Assembly: GCF_025399195.1 (NCBI RefSeq)
Contig: NW_026252092.1
Coordinates: forward strand, 62,001 to 126,000
DNA: 64,000 nt
Direction of reading: 5' to 3'
Origin: Umbelopsis ramanniana AG
Taxonomy: Eukaryota; Mucoromycota; Umbelopsidomycetes; Umbelopsidales; Umbelopsidaceae
Part shown: positions 34,169-44,821 of the stretch, one piece after another
How positions within the stretch are numbered: position 1 is the stretch's first letter
Layout: the number at the start of each line of letters is the position of its first letter
Notes under the pieces: generated by a model
What the model saw: the letters and a program-made list of their open reading frames with translations, nothing else
The model's database searches: none
Told to the model about the DNA's origin: nothing
Translations under genes and position numbers: made by a program

Positions 34169-34324
34169 TTAATGGAAGTTGAGAGCATGGGGTGGCCACC
34201 AGTTGTTCTGGTTCCCAGGGTGGGGTAGTGCTTTCTCGGTGCCTGGGATGATAGGCAACGGTGTATCAAATTGCTCTGTGACTGCCTGTGGAATTTTCCA
34301 GCGTTTTGTGCAAGTCGCGTCCAT
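34169..34324 (-). CDS. Putative 51-residue small protein
   Basis: A short ORF starts MDATCTKRWKIPQAV and ends WWPPHALNFH. It has 51 codons, with several Pro, Trp and His residues near the end (ALPHPGNQNNWWPPHAL). Its composition looks like a conserved small protein rather than noise, but I do not recognise a family. The ATG at 34324 is the first in frame after a stop-free stretch that begins with TTG at 34351. It is divergent from RIF1, whose start is 126 bp away, so it could equally be a chance ORF in the RIF1 promoter, or the last exon of a spliced gene that I cannot extend. Confidence 0.35.
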   Translation of the reverse strand: MDATCTKRWKIPQAVTEQFDTPLPIIPGTEKALPHPGNQNNWWPPHALNFH

Positions 34325-34450
34325 TTCACGCGTAGTGCGCAAAGTTTCCAAGTTACGTTTTTTGGCCAGCCTCTTATTTACAAAATTGAGATCCGGCAGT
34401 GGTTTGTTCGACAGGCACTTGCTTTGCTATTGTATTTTCGTGGAATAGAT

Positions 34451-37400
34451 ATGAATCCACAAATCTCTTCAAGCCCAACCCCTAAAAAGGTTGCATTCTC
34501 ACCAGTTCGGCTGGGTCCATCGAATGCTCAATCTCGACCTGGTACGCCACCATCCAACGGAAAAACTGGCACACCGAGGAGCATTTTGAAAGCGACATGT
34601 TCTCCAGTTAAATACAATCCAGAAAACGAAATTTCCGTTGTGTTGGATAGCAGCAGCGCCGTTTCCATAGCCAACAGTGACGGGTCAACTACCAGCTTGG
34701 ACATCTATATTCAAAGACTGTTAGTGGCCAGGGAAGACGACAGACTGCACGCATATTCATCCTTCTATGGAGCGCTCAAACAGGAACCAAATGCCGATAG
34801 CGTTACTGAAGGCATGGTTCGATCCGCCCTTGAAACCTGCCTTCAAGATATGGAATCCAACGACAGTATAGTTATGTATGTAAACTTATTGCATATAGAA
34901 GCGATATAGAATCAGCGGTTCTGATGGGCTTGTCATTTTTCAGAAAACAAACTTCAGTAAGGTGTATAGGTTTTATGCTCAATTATAGTTCTCTTGTTGG
35001 CAAACTTGGAGGTAAGTTATCCGCTAGTCATTAATGCCAGGTATAAGGGTAACAACTAATGCTATATCCGGAAACTTCCTTCGACTGCAGCTTCAGATGT
35101 ATCTTCAGCCCTTAATTCTATTGTAAAGACCCTTAATGAAACACAGGCAAAGGTGAGAAACCGACACTCTCTGTTGCAGTGCGTATCAAAAGATGCTAAT
35201 GGCATATATAGAGCATCTATACCCTTTGTATTTGGTGTCTAGCGATGCAACGAGTAAGCAAGCGTATTTTGGATCCCCATGTTCCTTTAATCACAAAAGC
35301 TGCCATATCGGCCTTAAATCCGCGGTTGAAATCGGCCAAAGCTCAAATGGAGGCGCTCACAGTAAGCTTTATCTGTATTACCATCCTATATCACTTTCCA
35401 ACGAATGCATTTTGACCATCTTCACACTTCAGGCTTTGGATATCATATTTACACAAGATACAAGTAGATGGGCTACGTGGGCGAGCTGTTGCTTCATCAC
35501 TATTGTGCAGTGCTTGACTCATTCAATATCTCCGTTGAGAAGGAAAGCAGCCGTCATTTTGACAAAAATGTTGCCGAAAATCTGGGGTGAACCTACCATA
35601 TTGAACTCTTCCATTCAGGTACGACTGCGCTCATAAACTCTAAATTATGTATAGACCGCTCATCACATCTTTAGGTCTTTTTGAGAGATCATGCAGTAAA
35701 ATTCACTGAGGAGATGACGAGGCTTATAGAGGAAGTTCCGGAAGGTGAGTATTTGAAATGAGCGAGCAAATAGCGAAGTGCTCCGTTTTAAGCCTTTGTC
35801 ATTCAGACCATGACATTATGCAAATATGGGCACTGATGATTATGGTCATGGGCACCAACTTGCATCGAAGCCGATATCTGAATGGCATGATTAGAGTTGC
35901 CGAGGTAAGTCTTTGCAGATGACGGACTGGTGTGAATCTTCTTGTACTGATCCGAGATTGCTTGCCACAGAAAAGTTTCCAATGTCGGAGGAGCGATTCA
36001 AATATCAACACTTTCAAGGCATGGAGGTGAGTAGGGCATGAAACGATATCGACTCGTAAATAATGGCTAAATCCGAATTGTTTTCAGCTCCCTCATCTAC
36101 AATTTTAAGTTGAACAACCATATCTTACACGAAAGTCGCTTGAAATTAGTCAAACTTCCATTGGAGGCAGGGTAAGTGGGGTTGATCAAGGTTACATCCG
36201 AAAGGCATACACGATTATTTACTCTTTGATCCAGGTTGAAGGAGGAAAAGCATGTATCAGTGAGAATTGCAGCCACGAGGACATGGATATCGCTTGTCTA
36301 CGCCTGCAACGAAGACTTCACTCAAGCTTTTGTGTTCAATGCTGTTGTTCGAGATTTTGTATCACTGATTTCCAAAGACAAATCGCCGGTGGTGTTGGAT
36401 ATGCTCTTTAACACCCTTGCTGCTTTGATGGGAGGACACAATCGAAGTAAGTTTCGAACAGATGTTGAGACTTTCGTTGCATTTGATGCTAAAGTGCGTT
36501 TAACAGAAGTTAACCGGATGTCGCTCGTCAATGTGTTCTTCCGTGGAATGGACCTCCAAGCAACTGATGTACTACCTATATCACCCAATCTCATTCGCGA
36601 CCATCAACAAGTTATTATAGAGGCTCTGAAAGCTGGCGTTGGGCATGCTGTTGTCAAACTGGACAACCGATCTGATTTGACAATTAAGGTATAGTGATCA
36701 GGAATATTAGACGTGCCTGCATGTGGAAGTGCTAAACCCATGTCGACCACCGTAGAAATCATATATGGAAACCTGGCAGGCTTTGATACGCACTTACCGT
36801 ACCTTCTACCAAAAGGAGATCCGTCCATCTAGCGCGTACATTGATGCCATCCATACATGTTTGGAATTCTTAGCATATGTTATCCTAGGAGCAGACAACA
36901 GTCGATCAGGTTTGTGATATGGTTTGAAAACATGTCATTTCGATCTGTATAGTAATTCTCTCCATAAAATGTTAGTAGGATTCAAAGACAGGCTCTTTAT
37001 TTTCAAACATCTTCTCAAGGCAATGATGGACATATTATCCCCAGATTTCCTTACACTTCGATCTTTTGAGCTGTCTCTAAGCGAAGAGTTTTTTGATAAT
37101 AATGATGTGGCCCAATCTTTCAAGCGGACAAAGTTTGTGCCAATAGGTAAGACATAATGTTGCATTGAATAACCTGCTGAAGTTGATAACATGGTTCTCA
37201 TCACAATTTTCGCAATACAGTGTACTGTCTTTCTATTTTTGTAGCTAGAATAAGTTCTCATCCACAAGAAGCTTACGAGGAATATGTTGAAACCATTTGC
37301 GAGCTGTCCGGAGCTTGTCGGCAATCTTCAGAAAGCTTTTTGGACTTTATTACTCTGATTGAGTCCGACTTTGTCCCCATTTATCCCACCACCTCTCCAG

Positions 37401-39646
37401 AACAAAACCTTCGTGAAGCACTGCTTTTGAAACTCAAAATGGGTAAGATACAGATTCCAAACAATGCAGTGTAGCGACTTATATCTAAAATACTTTCATT
37501 AGCATCTTCTTGTATTCGTCACGAGCTAGGATCCCTGCACGGTGCCAAATGTTCGCTGTCTGAAACGGAAGAAATCAAACAGGCACTCGCGAGACTGCTG
37601 TGTTATCCATTAAGGTAGGTTGAGTGCCTTCTCATCCGTAGACAGGGATAACGACCTTTTATTAAACTTTTCGACTTAGGCCCATATCCCAGCACTCAGA
37701 ACTGTACAGTTACATACTACTTTGTAAACATAGCGAAAAAATTATGTGCAACTGGTTGGGTCTTTTCAACTCGATTGCTAATCTTATGCCAAACTGCTTG
37801 ACGGACATTGCTCGACACCTGCGCACCAACATTGATCGAATTCTGTATACAGATGACACCACTAAAATTTCATCCAGGTACGTTTCAATTTATGATGTTG
37901 TTGAAACTTACTTGAAATTAAATACTGGTTTCAGTGTCATCTCTTGGCTTGATTTCTGTATGGGACAGCTCGCACAGATAAGTCCTGATCGATCAAATGG
38001 ATCTGTAGTGAAACCGGATGTGCAACTCGACCCTGCCAATAGGTACGTTATGCAACCTTTCATGGTAGTTCTACTGGATACGAGCATTGAGCATATATTT
38101 CGTTTACCCAGGCCCAGTATACTGTTGGCAATGTTACCAGTGCAAGAGCAGGTTGCGAAGACCATTCAATTTGAGCTGGATCCATATGAACGCCTTCCAG
38201 AGCTGGCAGCTGCACTGAATCACTATCTCTCTAATGTACTGAAGTGCATGTCGTTAACCAACATTGATGTCAAGACACGGGTGGCGGTGGCCATACGGCA
38301 TTTATCTTGCTTTCAAAAGGCTTTATGCGATAGTGAGACCACTGTACCCGATGGAATCAAACTATACGTAAGTCGTCATACATTATCATCGCCACATACC
38401 CTTTCCCAATCGCTGACATACTCTTGCGAAATAGGTGATTGATTTCATGTCGTCAATCATGGCCCTACTTGAGCAATGGCCAGTTGATGATCAAACAGTA
38501 GAGAGTTGGGCTCAGTGCACATCAAATCTAATCTGTTCCCAAGATGCAGCTATCTCCCGCCCCTTCATAGAGAAGGTGAAGCAAATCAAACGACAAAGGT
38601 CATGCCAAGCTGTCCTTGAAAGCGCATCATTTGCCAGCATTTTCGAAACCATAACACAAGGGGAAAGGAATATCAAGAGTGGACATTCATCCCCCACGAG
38701 ACAGAATCGAAGACATTCAAACACTTCAAGTCTATCGTCGACTTCGTCACCAGAGAGTGGACCCAAACTTTCACAGTCAGATGCCAGCAACACATCGTCC
38801 GCCACAGACAATTCTAGCAATTCGGAACACATGTTGGCTGGTACTACATTGCAAAATGTAGACTCCTTAAATGCGTCCCAACAAGCAGATCAATTTCCTA
38901 GCACGACTAGCATATCACAGGAAAAGACCTTTTCAAACGCCAGTCTAGAACAGATGGCTCTCGATACGCCGCCCACACGAGCTGATGTGGTGATGAATAT
39001 CCCACCTCACGGCGATAATGGTACTAGTCGTATAATGGAAAATACAGAAAATGGCATCCCACCAGATGTTGATACAATGAGCACGCTTGCTAGCAATATA
39101 ATGTCACCTCAACGCCAGAACGGTCGCTCAACTGACGAGCAAGTTACACGTACTAAAAGAACTCCCTCGAAGAAAACACTGGGCTCCAAGGACACCAAAA
39201 CCTTACCTCGTGGTAACATAGTCAACCGCTCTAGTGCCAAGGCAGCCACAACACCAAACAACAAGCGCACATGGAATAATGTCAATGAAGATGTCGCTGT
39301 TGTGGACTTGACCGCTAGCCCCAAAAAGCGAACGAAATCGGATGAAGATGATAAGTCGGATGAATCAGCAGCATGCTCTCCAAAGCCAAGCAATGGTGCA
39401 CAAGCAGATAATGCGTCTCAAGGTGCTCAAGTGCTGCCAGTCGCTTCGCTACTTGAAAAAGCACTTGAAGGCCGGTGCGAGTTAGAGCAAATGAACGTCA
39501 GGTACGTATTCATGAAGTCCTTATGTTATAAATATGAATTCTGCGCTAATTTCCATTCCCTACATAGTGATCTACTATCATGTCAGAGAGTCTTGAACCA
39601 ACTTAATACCATGATTACGGAATCCTTGACAAAATCCATCCAGTAA
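34451..39646 (+). CDS. RIF1: Telomere/replication-timing protein Rif1
   Basis: Rif1 recruits protein phosphatase 1 to limit origin firing and acts at telomeres and breaks. I join 34451..34875, 34944..35011, 35091..35152, 35212..35361, 35433..35618, 35675..35744, 35807..35904, 35971..36026, 36088..36171, 36235..36688, 36756..36909, 36976..37146, 37245..37442, 37503..37614, 37680..38367 and 38435..39646, 1395 residues. Three further introns with good sites (36447..36506, 37878..37934, 39502..39567) are stop-free multiples of three, so the protein could be 1334 residues. The N-terminus holds both PP1-docking motifs, KVAF (13-16) and SILK (44-47). Then follows an alpha-helical HEAT-like region with the Rif1 N-domain motifs RCIGFMLNYS, AMQRVSKRIL and NTFKAWRSLIYNF. 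The last 390 residues are Ser/Thr-rich and disordered, with basic patches (KRTPSKK, PKKRTK). Confidence 0.92.
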
Positions 39647-40199
39647 ATACATCCAGTAAATACATCCACCTTGTACAAATATACAATAAAAATACCCCCT
39701 GGCTGAAGGAAACTTAAATACGCCTTAAAGATCAGTCAAAAATTGTTTTTACTTTATTTCTAAAAAGACTTTGCGAATGATAGGTTATTATGTGTTTTGC
39801 AACGACAGCAAGAAATTCGTTTTTCACGTACAGATTTTGCAATCAGACAGGGAATGATTCAATGGAGCGAAGAGAAAGGAATACCTGGTCAGGGTGATGA
39901 TGATATAATAAGGATAACAGCAAGCTTCACTCTAGCCAATTGACGTCATTTTAGAAGGTCACTGTCATTATTTGAGCTTGGAATGAAGACAGTAGTTATC
40001 GTTAATGATTATAAGCTTTTCTTCCAAGGCAACGCGAAGGGTTTACGGAAATTACAATGGCTAATTGGTGAGCCTGCCATATTCCACGTGATTGTGACGG
40101 TCATTTACCTGATGTGTTTTTTTTTGGCCAGGTTCAAAAAAGTCAAAGATAAATTTGTCGTGGGTCCAAACATAACACTGCTATTTGTAACATTCCAAC
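39647..40199. promoter_or_regulatory. Promoter of mitoribosomal uS11m with CCAAT, CRE and E-box strings
   Basis: Upstream of the 40200 start there is CCAAT (39937..39941) running directly into the CRE palindrome TGACGTCA (39941..39948), and a CACGTG E-box at 40086..40091. The first part is the RIF1 3' region. Binding is inferred from consensus sequences only. Confidence 0.5.
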
Positions 40200-40847
40200 A
40201 TGTGGTCGTTAGCTCGCGCTGCTAGCTCATGTTACAAGTCATCCAACATTACACCTGCTTTAAATGGATTCCGACAAACCCGATGGGTAAGCAATGACAG
40301 TACCGGCAACACTTTGTCGTCCCTGCAAGATATTCTCGCCGATGCCAAATCTGCAAAACCCGAATCTTCTCTCGGCGATCGATTCGACTACATAACCAAG
40401 CCAGGCAGCAGTGCTCAGCAAACTGAGACTGACAAGCCAGAATTCGATATGTCTGGCGTCGCAGCATACTTGCAGAGCACCTCGTACTTGGGTGATGGAC
40501 CATACCGCCTTCACATCAACGCTACCTTCAACAATACCATTCTGACACTCACCAGCCCAAAGGGTCAGGTTCTGGCATCTACCTCTGGAGGTACTGCCGG
40601 ATTTAAGAAGGCAGCGAGAAGCGGTTATGAAGCTGCTCATCAAGCTACTCTTCAGCTCATCGCGAAAATGCAGGAGAAGAATCTTCAAATCGTCAACTAT
40701 CATATTATATTCAAGGGTTTCGGTCCAGGAAGAGACGCTGCCTTCAAAGCTTTTGTTGCCACCTACGGAAACTCATGCAAGCAATTGACAGACGCCACTC
40801 CTGTTCCATTCGGTGGCTGCCGACCCAAGAAGGCACGACGATTGTAA
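40200..40847 (+). CDS. MRPS18: Mitochondrial small-subunit ribosomal protein uS11m
   Basis: This is an intronless gene of 215 codons. Residues 1-30 (MWSLARAASSCYKSSNITPALNGFRQTRW) form a basic, acid-free mitochondrial targeting sequence. Residues about 31-90 are a non-conserved extension. The S11 domain follows from about residue 98: PYRLHINATFNNTILTLTSP, STSGGTAGFKKAARSGYEAAHQA, KGFGPGRDAAFKAF, and the basic end PFGGCRPKKARRL, which in S11 proteins contacts 16S-type rRNA at the platform. The targeting sequence distinguishes it from the cytosolic uS11. The size equals that of yeast Mrps18. Confidence 0.96.
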   Translation: MWSLARAASSCYKSSNITPALNGFRQTRWVSNDSTGNTLSSLQDILADAKSAKPESSLGDRFDYITKPGSSAQQTETDKPEFDMSGVAAYLQSTSYLGDGPYRLHINATFNNTILTLTSPKGQVLASTSGGTAGFKKAARSGYEAAHQATLQLIAKMQEKNLQIVNYHIIFKGFGPGRDAAFKAFVATYGNSCKQLTDATPVPFGGCRPKKARRL

Positions 40848-41075
40848 TCGACTGTGCCTATAGATGTTTTTTTTTCCAGCAATGTTTATCTTCACTACAA
40901 GAACAACATGAACAAAAAGAAAAAGCTTTTTGGGAAGTTTTTCCCGAATCTGTCTCTATTGTAATTATAATCCATTTTCCTTCGCTTCATAGATGTGTCT
41001 AGATATGTTTATGTCTACACTAAAAGAAAATAAAAACCCCTAGGATTCCCAAATGTATATAAAGCATTGCCGTGT

Positions 41076-41834
41076 CTATAACAAGTTGAGATGCTTAAGG
41101 AATCCTTCGCTGGCTCGGGTAACCTGCTTGAAGTTGTGCTCGAATCCCTCAGCCCCACCGTAGTATGGGTCACGAATGATTCTCTCGCCTTTAGGATCAA
41201 AGTCTCCAAACAATTGAACAACTGCTTTTGATCCCGATGGTTGCATATGCTGTCGTGATTGTTTAGCTGATACGTCCAATTTTTCTCACCTTCATTGAAA
41301 CAGTGTAGAGGAGATTACCTTTAGATCAGAGAGATTGGATTCGTCCATACACAAAATGTAGTTGAATTTTGAAAAATCTGCTTTTGAGACCTGAATGTGA
41401 AGATGAATTCTGGATTAATCTACACTGAACAACTTTTGCAAACGTTGATATGTAGGATCTGACCTTGCGTGCTCGGGAGTTGACAGGAACACCATGCTTT
41501 TTGCAAGTTGCAGCACTTCTTGAGTCTGGCTTCTCGCCAACCTATCAATCGAAGGAAGAGGATGGTTACTTTGGATACTTTAATGTTTTTAGTCATTTAT
41601 CTCATGTAAACCCTTCATACATGATAGCCAGCTGTTCCAGCAGAGTCAATGCTGGCAAATTCGGTTGATAGATTCTTTTCTTTGACCATGTGGGCGAACA
41701 CCGCTTCAGCCATGGGCGATCGGCAAATGTTACCTGGCATGATAGTGTCAGTCAAGCTGGAATATTCAAATGATCTTTCGTAGTATTCTTTTCGTACCTA
41801 GGCATACAAATAAAACACTTTGTTGTTCGCTCAT
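41076..41834 (-). CDS. LTP1: Low-molecular-weight protein tyrosine phosphatase
   Basis: This cytosolic acid phosphatase acts on phosphotyrosine. The exons are 41834..41798, 41733..41621, 41541..41464, 41390..41319 and 41249..41076, 157 residues, the standard length. The P-loop V-Cys11-x5-Arg17-Ser (VCLGNICRS) is complete only after joining exons 1 and 2, because the first intron interrupts it within the Gly13 codon. The general acid Asp127 is in RDPYYGG. Other family marks are MAEAVF, SAGTAGYHVGEKPD, YILCMDESN and FGDFDPKGE. The start codon is 148 bp from the divergent start of the mitoribosomal bS6m gene. Confidence 0.95.
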
Positions 41835-41982
41835 GGTGCGAAAGATCAAAAAGTTGGTTCGTGCCTTAAGTTAGCGGCCACACATTAGATTGATCGGGAT
41901 TTCAAATTTTGGTAAGTGTTATTGGAAAAAAAAAAATTGTTTACGATTAGTTTGATCATTCACTCAACACAAGTCGTCCATT
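41835..41982. promoter_or_regulatory. Divergent promoter of LTP1 and bS6m genes
   Basis: This 148-bp spacer between two start codons has a poly-A run (41926-41936) near the bS6m side. It must contain both core promoters, or one bidirectional promoter. Confidence 0.5.
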
Positions 41983-42477
41983 ATGCCCTTTTACGAATTG
42001 GTCTGCATAGCTCGAAGCAATCTTGTCAAGGTGAGAAACTTGTTTCCAGGAATCGTTTAATTCAACCCGAATCAACTCTGACGCATTTCGCACAGAATAA
42101 CTTGCAAGATTTACTCAAAACTTCAGCCGTACAAGTCCTCGACAAGGGCGGTGTTGTTCGAGGCTTTGAAAACTGGGGAAGCAGAATCCTCCCACACAGA
42201 ATTAAGAGACATCAACAATACTTCAACTCTGGACAGTATGTAGCCATTGTCATATTTGAACTCGTATTGCAACCGAGCATGACCATAACTAACTTTACCC
42301 GTGACCTTCCCCCCACCCATTTTCAGTTACTGGTTGATGCACTTCGACGCTAATCCAGCAACAGTTCAGGAGTTGGGCAAGAAGCTTCGTGTCGACCCTC
42401 GCGTGTTGCGTCATAACGTTATAAAACTCGGTAGCAAGCTTGAAGATGTTACTGCTCGCCCAGAAAAGACTTTTTAA
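41983..42477 (+). CDS. MRP17: Mitochondrial small-subunit ribosomal protein bS6m
   Basis: The exons are 41983..42030, 42096..42235 and 42327..42477, 112 residues. The joined protein begins MPFYELVCIARSNLVKNNLQDL, the S6 beta1-alpha1 fold, with GGVVRGFENWGSRILPHRIKRHQQYF corresponding to the conserved second strand and loop, then HYWLMHFDANPATVQELGKKLRVDPRVLRHNVIKLG, the S6 helix 2 and strand 4. It lies in the platform of the mitochondrial small subunit, next to bS18m. No cleavable leader is evident, as in yeast Mrp17. Two plus-strand mitoribosomal genes (uS11m and bS6m) lie within 2 kb, with LTP1 between them. Confidence 0.94.
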
Positions 42478-42846
42478 ACCAAATGAAATCACCCATTCTC
42501 GCTATCACCCTTAACCAGCCAGATTGAAGACTGTATATAACATTATAGAAACGACACTGATATTATTTGATCATTGAGAATAAAATAGTAAGCGCCTTTT
42601 GCAATACCAAAAAAAAAATTGGATTTGACATACCATGTCTAGACGTTACACAACATTTGTCTACTGAAGGGCTCCAGTGGGATCAATAACTTTCATGTTT
42701 TGCAATGCCGGTTTAATCAAGCGCATAGTAACTCATATCGTCACAACTTTCCGGTTTTTTCGCAAAGAGATGTTTATCATAGCAACAATTTATTAAGAAA
42801 CAGGTGTGCTATATTTTGAGAGGAACTATGTAACAATTGAAAGCAT

Positions 42847-43491
42847 TTATTGGCCGAGGGCAGCCTTCCAGGCAGCCTCGTTGGTGATGGTCTTCCACCA
42901 GCGGGCAACGTTGGGGCGTTCAGGGGAATCGAAGACATCAGCCAAACCAGCTTGGCAGGCATAATGTCCATAGGGAAGGTGGCAAATATCAGCCAAAGTG
43001 AAGCTCTCACCGACGAGGTAAGACTTACCCTCCAAGAACTTGTCGTAAACGCTAAGAGCAGCAATGACTTCCTCACGGGCCTTGGCGACAATTTCGGGAT
43101 CGGTGACACCACCTTTCATGGGCTTGAAAACGACCTCAAAAACGTACTTGCCAACAGCGGAGCCATACTCGGAGGTCTCGACAGAGATGTATTGCTCAAC
43201 CAAAGCAGCTTCCTTGGGATCAGTAGGGATCAACTGAACGGTATCTTTAGTTTGGAATTTGTTGGCGAGATAGCGGCAAATGGCACGGGATTCGTAGAGA
43301 ACAAAGTCGTCTTCAACCAAGACGGGAATACGACCGAAAGGTTGGTACTTGGCAACGTATTCAGGGGACTTGTGGGCACCTTTAGCCAAATCAACGGCCT
43401 CGACCTCAAGGGGGATGTTAAGAGCCTTGGCGACGGCGACGACGCGAAGAGTACAAGTGGACTGAGCCAAACCAAGAACTTTGATAGCCAT
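42847..43491 (-). CDS. Glutathione S-transferase
   Basis: This intronless gene encodes 214 residues, the full length of a cytosolic GST. The thioredoxin-like N-domain (1-80) has the activating Ser in LAQSTCTLRV (position where phi- and theta-class enzymes carry Ser), cis-Pro in GRIPVLVEDD, and the glutathione gamma-glutamyl contact YESRAICRYLA. The all-helical C-domain (about 90-214) has the capping-box/hydrophobic-staple segment LVGESFTLADICHLPYG and ends RWWKTITNEAAWKAALGQ. The pattern is closest to phi-type or EF1B-gamma-like fungal GSTs. Very strong codon bias implies high expression. The bias also opens a 218-codon antisense frame, which I do not regard as a gene. A CACGTG E-box lies about 100 bp upstream. 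Confidence 0.96.
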   Translation of the reverse strand: MAIKVLGLAQSTCTLRVVAVAKALNIPLEVEAVDLAKGAHKSPEYVAKYQPFGRIPVLVEDDFVLYESRAICRYLANKFQTKDTVQLIPTDPKEAALVEQYISVETSEYGSAVGKYVFEVVFKPMKGGVTDPEIVAKAREEVIAALSVYDKFLEGKSYLVGESFTLADICHLPYGHYACQAGLADVFDSPERPNVARWWKTITNEAAWKAALGQ

Positions 43492-43592
43492 TGTAGAGGA
43501 AATTGATGTGATGTGTCAAAACTGGATTTGGCGAAAATTGGCGACTTTTAAGTACTTTTACTCAACTCTAAAGTCAGCAGAGATGAATAATC

Positions 43593-43600
43593 TCACGTGA
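43593..43600. promoter_or_regulatory. E-box palindrome TCACGTGA upstream of GST
   Basis: The perfect 8-bp palindrome is 102 bp upstream of the GST start. CACGTG is the known site of fungal bHLH factors (Cbf1/Pho4/SREBP types). Function here is inferred. Confidence 0.45.
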
Positions 43601-44732
43601 CTCTTAACGCACCGATGTGTCAGCAACTCAGATTTCATCAGTCATCATGGGCGAGTACTAAACTTTAGCGGTGCGTACATGTCTACCGCTAAAATTTAAA
43701 ACAGAAAAGCGAAAAATAAACATTATAGGAGAAGATAAATTTGCCTATGGTTGCGTATTTGTTGCGCAATTTTCGGTTGCGTCTCAGAATGGTAACAACT
43801 GTCAAAAATTTAAGTTGTATGAGTGCTTCTTTTTGGATCCAATGCTATTTATTTGTCTCAGTATTTAATGGCATTTCCCGCTACTGCCATCCAACCCAAG
43901 TGATGCTCATTGGCGTGTAAATCCCAAACCTTTATTAGCATCATACCACCCTGCAGTGGAGATCTACCAAATGGGCCAGAACGTCAACACATAACTTTGC
44001 AAGTAAAACAAAACTTTTTAGTTTTAATCCAGGACAAGCAAAATACAAGACTTGGTGGACAAATGCAATTTATAGACCAATTTCACATATATTTTTTTGC
44101 TCAATTTCATAGCAACAAAACTATATGCCAGGTTATCCTGAGGTCAAAGGCCACGAAGGAGGAGAACGAAGAGCATTGCTTTAAAAATAAAATGGCAATA
44201 TATATTATGCAGATTTGTGAGGGTCCCTTACATTTGTCAATCCACAAAAAAAATATGCCGTATAGTAGTCTCCTCCAAGAAGGAGATTGGCAGTTTCACA
44301 TAGTATAGTATCGTCACTGAGGTTTTAAAAGAACTAAGTTATAACAAAACTGTTTGGGCAGGGCAAGGGTGAACATAAATTTGCGGTTTATGATTCTTAC
44401 ATTTTGCATTAGTAAGTCTAGAAAGGAGCGTCGCTGGAGTTTTTCTTATTTATTAACTGGATTCACCTATGAGTTGTAAGCTCGTATATTTCAAAAGTAT
44501 TCTATTGCTATCGGTCCAATGAATCATAACAATCTAGCGAACCGTTACAGCTCAAGAATTGATCTGTCTCGATAAATGAGAGCTAACATTTCGAGATGTA
44601 ATTAGCTTGCTTATTAAGCCTATATAATATGATGTACTTCGGGTAGCTGCAATAATGGCCTGCTAGAGTGGTTGGTGCCTGCCTGCTGGCGCAAATTTTC
44701 TACACTGGAATTTTTTTCTCTCAGTGAGCTGC

Positions 44733-44738
44733 TCACGT
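44733..44738. promoter_or_regulatory. E-box CACGTG upstream of DRG2
   Basis: The CACGTG core is 84 bp upstream of the DRG2 start, in GCTCACGTGCAGGGGCGG, a locally G/C-rich island within A/T-rich spacer. Confidence 0.4.
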
Positions 44739-44821
44739 GCAGGGGCGGTTGGCTCGAAATTTTGTTACAATTTTCTAAACTCGCAAATCTCAAAAACTAT
44801 TGACCGTGATTTGTGGCCAAC

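Larger units (their letters stand above)
43492..44821. other. Divergent spacer between GST and DRG2, no gene
   Basis: This 1.3-kb A/T-rich stretch holds the promoters of GST (-) and DRG2 (+). The short ORFs (43671-43868, 43910-44308) are rich in codons typical of random A/T sequence and have no known domain. Confidence 0.5.

Noticed and set aside
42850..43506. 218-codon plus-strand ORF
   Set aside because: It is the antisense shadow of the glutathione S-transferase gene, which has full family motifs.
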